Shown piece by piece: positions 26,916-34,531 of a stretch of 64,000 nt of DNA; position 1 is the stretch's first letter, and every line of letters begins with the position of its first letter. A program made the position numbers and the translations under genes. The notes under the pieces were generated by a model, which was not told where the DNA came from, ran no database searches, and saw only the letters and a program-made list of their open reading frames with translations. Source of the DNA: CAUZIB01 sp963663925 (GTDB taxonomy: Bacteria > Acidobacteriota > Vicinamibacteria > Vicinamibacterales > UBA8438); NCBI GenBank assembly GCA_965237405.1, contig OZ250139.1, forward strand, positions 3,968,001-4,032,000, given 5' to 3'.

Positions 26916-28301
26916 ATGTCAACGAAGAAAATTCCATCGCCCATTCAGAACGTCGCGGACCTTCGCTCCGACCCATGCAACGCCAACCGCGGCACCGATC
27001 GCGGCGTCGCCGCGTTGGCACGGTCCCTCGAAGCCTACGGTGCCGGCCGTGCCGTGCTTATCGATCGACATGGCGTCGTCATCGCTGGGAACAAGACCGT
27101 CGAGCAAGCCCGCCGCCTGAATCTCCCTTTGCATGTCGTCAAGACCGACGGCCAACATCTGGTCGCGGTCCAGCGGGAGGACCTCCGTCGTGATCCCCGT
27201 GCACGTGCACTGGCCGTCGCCGACAACCGGGTCGGCGAACTGGATCTCGAATGGAATGTCGAGATGCTCAAACATCTGCGGGAGGATGGCCTCGATCTGT
27301 CCGCGTTCTGGACCGACGTGGAGTTCGCGCACCTCTTTGACGAGGCGGCCGGTGGATTGACCGACGACGATTCGGCCGTCGAACCTGCGGCGACGAACAT
27401 CGCGGGCGGCGACCTGTTCGTACTGGGCACGCACCGGCTTCTGTGCGGGGACGCCACCTCACCAGTCGATGTTGAGCGGGTGCTTGACGGCGCTCGGCCA
27501 ATGCTGATGCCGACCGACCCGCCGTACGGCATTGAGTACCAGCCAGGATGGCGCCATCGTGTCCGCGAGGCCCTGCGGCGCAGCCTGCGCACCTACGGCG
27601 CGGGCCGCACCATGTGGGCGACCGAGGATGCGCTCCAGGAGCCCCCTACCGAAGGATGCGCCATCGACCTGGCCGCGGTGGAGCGGATGTTCGACGCCAC
27701 GCGCGGCGCGCACATCGCGCCGGGGGAGCTTGAACACAGCTGGCGCGGCCCGCCGGGACCCCCCGCCGAGCGGGCCTGGCCTGATCCGGCCGGGGCGTGG
27801 TACTGCACTGGCATCGACTGGGCCCAAAAGCGCGACTCCACCGTCGCCGCCGTCGTGCGCTGCGAGACCACGCCGCTCCAGCTCGTCGCCGTCGACCGCA
27901 TTCAACGGCGACCGTGGCCGGAAATGGCCGCGCAGGTCGGCGCCCTCCTTGATGAATATCCGGGGCCGGCCGCGCCTGACGCGACTGGCGCCGGGAGCGC
28001 GATGGGGGCGTTCCCGGCGCTCGCCCCCCACGACCAGCTCCAGGGGGTCACGCTGGTCGGGCGTGTCCGGGCCGACCTGTTCCGGCACGACATTGGGGCC
28101 ATCGAACGGCACGAGATCGTCGGTCCTCGGATCGACGCGTGCTATACCGAGCACCTGTACTGCGGGGAAGACGATCTGTTCGGGAGCGGGCATCCGCCCG
28201 AGACCCTCGTCGCCCTGGCTTTCACCGATCACGCCTTCACGACGGGCCGGCGGCCCATCGACGAGACGCCGGCACGCGCGCCGGCCGGAGGGACACGATG
28301 A
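26916..28301 (+). CDS. Chimeric ORF: ParB-methyltransferase N-half fused to large-terminase C-half
   Basis: From the ATG at 26916 the frame encodes a ParB domain and the start of a methyltransferase through TDPPYGIEYQPGWRHRV. It then has REALRRSLRTYGAGR, copied from a second ParB N-terminus (compare 28411-28455). It continues as a terminase from TMWATEDALQEPP to FGSGHPPETLVAL. The terminase part keeps the RNase H-like nuclease fold (GIDWAQK, ATGAGSAMG) but lacks the Walker ATPase, and D-to-E and E-to-A changes touch the nuclease motifs. The frame is open for 461 codons. It most likely arose by recombination between cassette copies; whether it is expressed is unknown. Confidence 0.7.
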   Translation: MSTKKIPSPIQNVADLRSDPCNANRGTDRGVAALARSLEAYGAGRAVLIDRHGVVIAGNKTVEQARRLNLPLHVVKTDGQHLVAVQREDLRRDPRARALAVADNRVGELDLEWNVEMLKHLREDGLDLSAFWTDVEFAHLFDEAAGGLTDDDSAVEPAATNIAGGDLFVLGTHRLLCGDATSPVDVERVLDGARPMLMPTDPPYGIEYQPGWRHRVREALRRSLRTYGAGRTMWATEDALQEPPTEGCAIDLAAVERMFDATRGAHIAPGELEHSWRGPPGPPAERAWPDPAGAWYCTGIDWAQKRDSTVAAVVRCETTPLQLVAVDRIQRRPWPEMAAQVGALLDEYPGPAAPDATGAGSAMGAFPALAPHDQLQGVTLVGRVRADLFRHDIGAIERHEIVGPRIDACYTEHLYCGEDDLFGSGHPPETLVALAFTDHAFTTGRRPIDETPARAPAGGTR

Positions 28302-29605
28302 CCCCGATCAAAGGACCCGCCAGGCGGGTGCGCAAGATCCCACCCATTCAGTCGCTCGATGACCTGCAGCCCGATCCCCTCAACGCCAATCGCGGGACGG
28401 ATCGGGGCCGCGAGGCCCTGCGGCGCAGCCTGCATACCTACGGCACGGGACGTTCCATCGTGATCGACAGGCGGGGGCGCATTCTGGGGGGGCACAAGAC
28501 CGTGGAACAGGCCAAGCACCTGGGGCTCCCGATCACGGTGGTGCCCACCACCGGCCAAGAACTCGTTGTGGTGCAGCGGATGGATCTGGATGCGCGGACC
28601 GACCCCCGTGCCCAGGAATTAGCGCTGGCCGACAACCGGGTTGCCGAACTCGACCTGGACTGGGATCCGGCCGTGCTGCGGCAGCTCGACCAGGCGGGCG
28701 TGGCCCTGGAGGACTTCTGGACTCCCGAGGAGTTCGCCCGGCTCCTCGCCCCGGAGGGGCCGGAGGCGCAGCCCGACGAGAACCCCGTGCTGGCCCCGCC
28801 CACCACGACCACGATCCGGCGCGGCGACGTGTTCCAACTCGGCCGCCACCGCCTCGCGTGCGGGGACGCGACGTCGGCGACGGATGTCGCCCGGCTCCTC
28901 GCCGGGGCCACCCCGTGCCTGATGGTGACCGATCCCCCCTACGGGGTGAACTATCAGCCGGCGTTTCGGCACACGGCCTATCCCCGGCAGCGCACCGCCG
29001 TGGGGCGGGTCACCAATGACACCCGGGCCGACTGGGCGGCGGCCTATGCGCTCTTCCCCGGCGACGTCGCCTACGTGTGGCACGCGGCCTTGTTTGCCGA
29101 CGTGGTGATGGCGGGCCTCCGGCAGGCCCAGTTCGAGGTCCGGAGCCAGATCGTGTGGGCGAAGATCACGTTCGTGCTGGGCCGCGGCGCGTACCACTGG
29201 CAACACGAACCGGCGTGGTACGCCGTGCGGCAGGGGCGCGCCGCCCCGTGGTACGGCGGTCGGGCGCAGAGCACCGTGTGGGAGGTGCCTAACCTGAACG
29301 CCATTGGCGGCTCGCGGACCGGGGCCAACACGCCCACCGGCCATGCGACGCAGAAGCCGGTGCGGGTGTTCGAGATCCCGATCCTCAATCACACCACGGC
29401 GCAGGACGCCGTCTATGACCCCTTCGTCGGGTCGGGCACCGCACTGATTGCCGGCGAAAAGCTCGGGCGCCCCACGTATGCCATGGACGTGGACCCGATC
29501 TACGTGGAGGTCGCCCGGAGACGCTGGGAAGCCTTCACCGGCCAGACGGCCGTCCGCCTCGCCCCGGAGCGCGCCCCGGCCCGCCGGCGGGGGAGGGCGC
29601 GATGA
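28298..29605 (+). CDS. ParB-domain DNA adenine-type methyltransferase
   Basis: 435 residues; start set by GGAGGG eight bases before ATG 28298, overlapping the preceding stop. ParB domain at about 15-120 (GGHKTVEQAKHL, ADNRVAEL), methyltransferase with DPPYG at 212-216 and VYDPFVGSGTALIAGEKLGR near 385. Such fusions modify element DNA or recruit it. The stop overlaps the small-terminase start (ATGA), so the four genes 26916-31615 form one tightly packed operon. Confidence 0.88.
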   Translation: MTPIKGPARRVRKIPPIQSLDDLQPDPLNANRGTDRGREALRRSLHTYGTGRSIVIDRRGRILGGHKTVEQAKHLGLPITVVPTTGQELVVVQRMDLDARTDPRAQELALADNRVAELDLDWDPAVLRQLDQAGVALEDFWTPEEFARLLAPEGPEAQPDENPVLAPPTTTTIRRGDVFQLGRHRLACGDATSATDVARLLAGATPCLMVTDPPYGVNYQPAFRHTAYPRQRTAVGRVTNDTRADWAAAYALFPGDVAYVWHAALFADVVMAGLRQAQFEVRSQIVWAKITFVLGRGAYHWQHEPAWYAVRQGRAAPWYGGRAQSTVWEVPNLNAIGGSRTGANTPTGHATQKPVRVFEIPILNHTTAQDAVYDPFVGSGTALIAGEKLGRPTYAMDVDPIYVEVARRRWEAFTGQTAVRLAPERAPARRRGRAR

Positions 29606-30231
29606 CCCGCCGCCGCTCCACGGCTCGGCGGGCCCCCGCGCGCGGCGGCCAGCAGGGCTACGAACCCCCCGTCACGCGGATGCGTCGCGATGAACGCATC
29701 TTGGACCTGGCCCTCGAGCGCTGCAGCCAACGCCAGATCGCCGCCGAGGTCGGGCTCACGCAGGGCGGGGTGTCCAAGGCCCTCCGGCGCATCCTCACGC
29801 GACGGCAGGCCACCCTGACGCAGGAGGGTGAGGCCTACCGACTCAAGCTGGTACTGCTGGCGGAGCGCCGGGCGCGGGCGGCCCGGGAGGGGCACGCGCG
29901 CAGTCAGGCGGACGTGACCACGCGCCGGCAGCGCAAGGTGGCGGCGGGTGGCGGGGCGGCGGCCACGACGGTCGTCGAGCTCGAAACGCAGTCCGCCGCG
30001 GGCAATCCGACCTACTTGGCGGTGGAACAGCGGTGCGACGAGTTCGCCGCGCACCTGGTCGGCTTGTACGACCGCCCCGCACTCCCAGCGGGCGCGCTTC
30101 CACCAGCCATCGATCCGACCTCCGCCAACGTCCGCCTTCTCGGCCACCTCTCGACAGACACCCTGGAGCGTGCCCATGCCGAACTCACCCGACCTCCTGA
30201 CCCGCGCCCTGCAGAATCCGACCCTGCTTGA
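29602..30231 (+). CDS. Small-terminase-like DNA-binding protein
   Basis: 209 residues. A helix-turn-helix at about 30-65 (ILDLALERCSQRQIAAEVGL, QGGVSKALRRI) followed by a long charged helical region. Its place between the methyltransferase and the large terminase, overlapping both, points to the small terminase subunit that recognises DNA for packaging. The family is not firmly identified from sequence alone. Confidence 0.65.
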   Translation: MTRRRSTARRAPARGGQQGYEPPVTRMRRDERILDLALERCSQRQIAAEVGLTQGGVSKALRRILTRRQATLTQEGEAYRLKLVLLAERRARAAREGHARSQADVTTRRQRKVAAGGGAAATTVVELETQSAAGNPTYLAVEQRCDEFAAHLVGLYDRPALPAGALPPAIDPTSANVRLLGHLSTDTLERAHAELTRPPDPRPAESDPA

Positions 30232-31615
30232 GGCCGAGCTCGGTCGTCGTCGCGCGCGCGACGGCACCGACCGCGACGTCCTGGCCTGGGTCGAGGCCAC
30301 CTTCGGGGTCCGCATTCCCGCCGTGGCGTGCTGTGACGGGCACGTGGCGCCGGCGAAGGCCTTCTGTGATGCCTTGCGCGCCCGCAACTCGGTCGTGTTG
30401 TGGATCGCGTCACGTGGCTTCGGGGGCAAGACGTTCCTGCTCGCGCTGCTCGCGGCCGCCAACGCCATCCTGTTTGAAACTGACGTCATTATCTTGGGTG
30501 GCTCTGGGCAACAGTCCCTCCGGGTGGTCGAACAGCTGCACCGCCTGTGGGCCGCCGGGCAGGTCCCCCCGGCGTGGTTGGCCAGCGAACCCAGCCTCAC
30601 CAAGACCACCTTGGCCTGGGGTAACATGATTCAGGCCCTGACGGCCTCACAGACCGCCGTGCGCGGGGCCCACCCCACGCGCCTGTTGCTCGACGAGATC
30701 GACGAGATGGAGCTCCCGATTCTGGAAGCCGCCCAGGGCCAGCCCATGGACCGCGACGGCGTGCGGGCACAGACCGTGATGAGCTCCACCCATCAGCATC
30801 CCGATGGCACGGTCACGGCCATGCGGCGTCGGGCGGCCGAGAAGGGCTGGCCCGTCTACGAGTGGTGCTATCGGGAAACGCTCGCACCCCACGGGTGGCT
30901 GACCGAGGACCAGGTCGTGCGGAAGCAGGCTGAGCTGTCTCGCACGATGTGGGCCGTCGAGTACGAACTCCAGGAACCCAGTGCCGAAGGACGCGCCATC
31001 GACCCGGCCGCCGTGGAGCGGATGTTCGACGCCACGCTCGGCGCACACATCCCCGCGGGCGATCTCGCACACACCTGGCGCGGCCAGCCGGGTCCACCCG
31101 CCGATCGGGCCTGGCCTGATCCGGCCGGGGCGTGGTACTGCATCGGCGTCGACTGGGCCCAGAAGCGCCACCACACCGTCGCCGTCGTCGTGCGCTGCGA
31201 TACCACGCCGCTCCAGGTCGTCGCCGCCTACCGCACGCAGCGGCGTTCATGGCAGGTCATGACTGAGCACGTCGGCGCCCTCCTCGATGAATATCCGGGG
31301 CCGGCCGAGCATGACGAGACCGGTGCCGGGTCGGCAATCGGGGAATTCCAGGCGCTCAAAGCGCACCGTCAGCTCCAGGGCTTCACCATGGTCGGCCGTG
31401 ACCGGACCGACCTCTTCCGCAACTACATCGCGGCCATCGAACGGCACGAGATCGTCTGTCCTCGGATCGACGTGTTCTATACCGAGCACAAGTACTGCGG
31501 GGAAGACGATCTGTTCGGGAGCGGGCATCCGCCCGATACGGTCGTCGCCATGGCGTTGGCCTATCACGCCTTCAAGACGGGCCGCCAGCCCGGCGACTAC
31601 GGCGTCACGATCTGA
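30176..31615 (+). CDS. Phage large terminase subunit (TerL)
   Basis: About 479 residues from ATG 30176. The ATPase domain has a Walker A variant SRGFGGKT (79-86) and Walker B RLLLDEIDE (169-177). The nuclease domain has Asp in GVDWAQK (about 326), EHDETGAG (about 379) and GHPPDTV (about 453), the three metal ligands of the RNase H fold. It is the packaging motor that translocates and cuts DNA into a procapsid. It is intact here, while C-terminal pieces recur at 3430, 48017 and 49179. No portal, capsid or tail gene lies in the window. Confidence 0.9.
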   Translation: MPNSPDLLTRALQNPTLLEAELGRRRARDGTDRDVLAWVEATFGVRIPAVACCDGHVAPAKAFCDALRARNSVVLWIASRGFGGKTFLLALLAAANAILFETDVIILGGSGQQSLRVVEQLHRLWAAGQVPPAWLASEPSLTKTTLAWGNMIQALTASQTAVRGAHPTRLLLDEIDEMELPILEAAQGQPMDRDGVRAQTVMSSTHQHPDGTVTAMRRRAAEKGWPVYEWCYRETLAPHGWLTEDQVVRKQAELSRTMWAVEYELQEPSAEGRAIDPAAVERMFDATLGAHIPAGDLAHTWRGQPGPPADRAWPDPAGAWYCIGVDWAQKRHHTVAVVVRCDTTPLQVVAAYRTQRRSWQVMTEHVGALLDEYPGPAEHDETGAGSAIGEFQALKAHRQLQGFTMVGRDRTDLFRNYIAAIERHEIVCPRIDVFYTEHKYCGEDDLFGSGHPPDTVVAMALAYHAFKTGRQPGDYGVTI

Positions 31616-31756
31616 GTCACACCGCCAGGGCGGGCATTGTCAAGTTGAGGCTGACGGCCGTTTCTGATGCCCAGCATGGCGGGTTCGCGACGGGCTGGAG
31701 CCCAGTATCTTGGGGATCAATCGACGACCTTTTGGTAGTGGGCTAACGCCGTGTTG

Positions 31757-32704
31757 CTAAGCCGTAAGCAATTCTTTGACCGACCAGATATGATCCGTCC
31801 AGCCAGCTTCCATCGCGGGCGTCATGCGGATCGTTCCATGAACCCGGCAGAAGTTGTACCACACGAAAAACACGTCCACCATCGCCTTCAGGTTCGCGAG
31901 CTTCTTGCTGAATCCGTTGGTCAGGCGGGTGAATCGACGGAGCTGCATCCGAACGGTGAGGTTCGCCCGTTCGATATGGCTGGTCGAGATCCGCGCCAAT
32001 TCAGGATTTCCAGAGATCAGTTTGGGAGTGGCTGATACCACTCTAGCCGATGGTCGAAACCAGTCTGGCCCGTCCGTGCGCGTGGGTAAGTAGTTCTTCA
32101 CGAGCTGGGCGAAGTCAATGTCAGCGCCGAAGTGTTCCTCGATGGCCTGGGGATAGACATCGTGGCCGTCGCTGGTGAACTGGAACCGGCCAACAACACG
32201 TCGGCTCAAGTCCTGGATGAACTCATAGCCGCTCTGACCGTCGCGCCGTCCTACGTAGTAGCTCAAGACGGCTTTCGTCTCGCTGTCGAGCGCGATCCAC
32301 ACGTAGGCGTCCCCGTACTCCAGCGGGTCATCCGGCCGAACGCGCTTTTCCTTGGTGTGGACGAACGTCCAGATCTCATCGGCCTGGACGTAGCGCGGGG
32401 TCACGTCCTGAACGTAGCGGTCGAAGATCGCGCGGCACTTGTCGGCCGCTGTCCCAACCAGGCCTAGGATCGTGTTCTTGTGCAGCCCCGTGATCCGCGA
32501 GACGGCGCGGATGCTCATCCCCTCGGTCAGTAGCGAAAACGCCATCACGGCCCTGTCGATGTCCGTGGTGTGACGTCCGAACGGCTTCTGAGGGCTATCG
32601 GTGAAGGTCGCACCGCAGTTGCGGCAGCGGTAACGCTGGCTCTTACTCTTGGTGAATCCGAACCGCTTGGCGGTTCCGTGCTGGCACTTCCGGCAGGTCA
32701 TCAT
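31757..32704 (-). CDS. IS1-family transposase (single frame)
   Basis: 315 residues. An N-terminal zinc finger (CRKCQHG and YRCRNCGATF), a helix-turn-helix (SIRAVSRITGLHKNTILGLV), then the DDE domain: D in QADEIWTFVH, D in TSDGHDVYP and E in SHIERANLTVR. IS1 transposases of this branch are made without the frameshift used by classic IS1. Appears intact. Confidence 0.88.
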   Translation of the reverse strand: MMTCRKCQHGTAKRFGFTKSKSQRYRCRNCGATFTDSPQKPFGRHTTDIDRAVMAFSLLTEGMSIRAVSRITGLHKNTILGLVGTAADKCRAIFDRYVQDVTPRYVQADEIWTFVHTKEKRVRPDDPLEYGDAYVWIALDSETKAVLSYYVGRRDGQSGYEFIQDLSRRVVGRFQFTSDGHDVYPQAIEEHFGADIDFAQLVKNYLPTRTDGPDWFRPSARVVSATPKLISGNPELARISTSHIERANLTVRMQLRRFTRLTNGFSKKLANLKAMVDVFFVWYNFCRVHGTIRMTPAMEAGWTDHIWSVKELLTA

Positions 32705-32789
32705 CTGCCCCTTGCTTCAAGGGCGGATAGGGCCGATAATAGACCTGAGGTCCGGTCATGCGGCCCTACCGCATGGTTTGGATTGCCTG

Positions 32790-32930
32790 GTCAGCCGTTG
32801 TAGCGGCTGACTAGGCGCTTTCTAAAGGGTGACCCGCCTGGGGCCGTCCCTCAGCTTACCAGGGCTGGGACGGCCCTTTGTTGTTTCGGCTCCCGTCGGC
32901 GGCGGGTCGATCAATAGCCCGACGGGAGCC
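32790..32930. ncRNA. Structured intergenic region with three strong hairpins
   Basis: Perfect stems: GTCAGCCG/CGGCTGAC (32790-32811), GGGCCGTCCC/GGGACGGCCC (32841-32876, followed by TTTGTTGTTT and so terminator-like), and GGCTCCCGTCGG/CCGACGGGAGCC (32888-32930). They lie between the divergent transposase and passenger. Could be a small RNA or insulating terminators. Confidence 0.45.
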
Positions 32931-32992
32931 ATGGTTTCTTCTCATGGTCTCCTCCAAGTGTCATTCCAAGTCTACAACACAACAGACAGCTT

Positions 32993-33021
32993 GTCAAGTT
33001 TTGTCTGAGACAAAACTTGAC
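32993..33021. promoter_or_regulatory. 29-bp palindrome upstream of passenger gene
   Basis: Arms GTCAAGTTTTGTCT and AGACAAAACTTGAC around a single G-A centre form an almost perfect palindrome 44 bp before the passenger start. It overlaps a possible -35 TTGACT (33017-33022). It looks like an operator for a dimeric repressor, possibly the passenger itself. Confidence 0.55.
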
Positions 33022-33064
33022 TCTTGTCTCTACTTCTGGTACTTTCTTGAGTCGGAGGCTTCAG

Positions 33065-33829
33065 ATGCCAGAGACGGCCAGTAGGGGAAGGAAGCAACGG
33101 AGTCCAATTATCCCGTTCATCGCACTGGAGAAGGCAGTAGAGCGGGCCAAGGAGTTTTACCAGAGGGAGGGGAAGCATGCAGCCCCACTGGCTGCTTCGG
33201 CTCAACACTGGAGCTATAGTCCAACGAGCAGCGGAGCACATCAGACCGTATCAGCCATGAAGCAATTCGGCTTGATGGATGACTTCGGGCGTGGTGAACA
33301 GCGAAAGGTCAAGCTGAGCGAGTTGGCGATGAGGATTATTCTAGATAACGTGCCCAACTCTGAAGAGCGTTCCAAGGCCATTCGAAAGGCTGCTCTGGAG
33401 CCCAAGATATTTCGTGAAATGTTCAACCAATGGGGTATGGAATCACCCTCAGACGAGACCATTCGAACGTTCTTACGGCGTGACAAGGCCGTCACCGAAG
33501 ACACCATAAATACAGTTGTCAGGAACTATACAGACACACTGGTGTACGCAAAGCTCTCTGAATATGATAAAATTTCCCCTACTGATCCTGGATTTGAGGA
33601 CGGGGGTGATGCCTTGGATGGGAAGATCATGAACGCCAGCGCCGCTACAGGCAAAGAGCGACAGAGTCCTGTGGTTTCCCGTGAAGTGTTCTCTCTTGGG
33701 GACGGTGCCGTCACGCTGGAATGGCCAAACACGCTCGATTCTGATGGTGTAGCTGACGTTGAGGACTGGCTGAAAGTGGTGCTCAAGAAGCTCAAGCGAT
33801 TGAAGTCAAGTCCATCTGAAAACATATAA
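33065..33829 (+). CDS. Passenger protein of the IS1-family element, DUF5343-like
   Basis: 254 residues from ATG 33065, chosen because GGAGG sits six bases before it. The N-terminal half has helices like a winged helix (SAQHWSYSPTSSGAHQTVSA, MKQFGLMDDFGRGEQRKVKL) and then a helical bundle (FLRRDKAVTEDTINTVVRNY). I see a resemblance to DUF5343-type proteins, function unknown. The C-terminus is beta-rich (FSLGDGAVTLEWP) and ends in Lys/Ser. Base composition is visibly lower in GC than the flanks. A palindrome upstream suggests self-regulation. A defence or maintenance role is speculation. Confidence 0.55.
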   Translation: MPETASRGRKQRSPIIPFIALEKAVERAKEFYQREGKHAAPLAASAQHWSYSPTSSGAHQTVSAMKQFGLMDDFGRGEQRKVKLSELAMRIILDNVPNSEERSKAIRKAALEPKIFREMFNQWGMESPSDETIRTFLRRDKAVTEDTINTVVRNYTDTLVYAKLSEYDKISPTDPGFEDGGDALDGKIMNASAATGKERQSPVVSREVFSLGDGAVTLEWPNTLDSDGVADVEDWLKVVLKKLKRLKSSPSENI

Positions 33830-33983
33830 GTAGTCAGCGTTGCATCACAGACGCGACCAGCAATCTAGTAGCAACACCACGTTAGCCCACTACCGACCTT
33901 TTCGTCAACTTGACAATGCCCGGAATAGGGTGTTAGCGGCTCCCGCAGGCGCGGCTTTTGGCCTGAGTGGTGGTTCGTCTCCT

Positions 33984-34172
33984 CTATGGGCGACCACGCG
34001 CCGACACTCCTCGTTCGCCAGCCTCCCGCAAGGCCTGCAAGTCCACGACTCGGTGTCCCTCCTCCCCTTGTCGGCTCTGAAGTGCCGCGGCAAACCGCGC
34101 GATGTCGTATCCGTACTCCCGGGCCATGGCGTCCTTGATGTGCCACAGTTCCTCAATCACCTCATCCGCCAT
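33984..34172 (-). CDS. Putative antitoxin or partner of PIN-domain protein
   Basis: 62 residues (ELWHIKDAMAREYGYDIARF AAALQSRQGEEG). Short proteins of this type accompany PIN-domain toxins. It overlaps the PIN gene end by 11 bases, as in type II toxin-antitoxin operons, though here it is the downstream gene. The toxin is broken, so the pair is no longer functional. Confidence 0.5.
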   Translation of the reverse strand: MADEVIEELWHIKDAMAREYGYDIARFAAALQSRQGEEGHRVVDLQALREAGERGVSARGRP

Positions 34173-34531
34173 CTTCCAATCCTCCCATCAGTTCCCGAGG
34201 CGTGCAGATCTCGGGACCGGCGTGCCCGTGCCGGGCGCAGGTGTCTCGTATCGCCGGCTTCGTTTCCGCGTTGTCGAGATGCCGATAGTTCCAAGTCAGC
34301 AAGTAGTCGACCCCATGCACCGCTGCAACGGCGACGTGAAGCGCGTCGTTCACGGCCTTGTCGGGAAGTGCCGCTCCTCGAACGAGAGCCGTGGCCAACG
34401 GGCTGACTGCTTCGGTGATGGGCAAGAGCGGGATGTCGGCCAACGCCGCGAGCCGCCGCGCCCGCGCCTCTCGAACCCCCCTGCCGGCCTCCTGTACCGT
34501 GATCTCGGACGTATAAAGATCGAATCGGCTC
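34162..34531 (-). pseudogene. PIN-domain ribonuclease toxin, N-terminus lost
   Basis: The remaining ~120 residues include TSEITVQEAGRG, NDALHVAVAAVHGVDYLLTW, NYRHLDNAE and a closing EICTPRELMGG, matching PIN proteins with the late Asp motif. The first catalytic Asp is missing because the IS at 34532 has replaced the 5' end. Confidence 0.75.

Larger units (their letters stand above)
31734..33894. mobile_element. IS1-family element with passenger gene (2161 bp)
   Basis: Terminal inverted repeats begin GGTAGTGGGCTAACG at 31734 and at 33894 (complement) and match at 24 of 26 positions. GACCTTTT is duplicated exactly at 31726-31733 and 33895-33902, the 8-bp target duplication expected for IS1 elements. 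Inside are the transposase, a structured intergenic region and a passenger gene. Confidence 0.9.
31631..33922. mobile_element. MITE family A, copy interrupted by an IS1-family element
   Basis: Outer 18-bp perfect inverted repeats CGGGCATTGTCAAGTTGA (31631-31648) and complement (33905-33922). Removing the IS1 element (31734-33894) and one target copy leaves a ~123-bp element whose interior (GGTTCGCGACGGG, ATCTTGGGG) aligns with the 122-bp MITE at 38091-38212. It sits 15 bp after the TerL stop. Confidence 0.75.
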
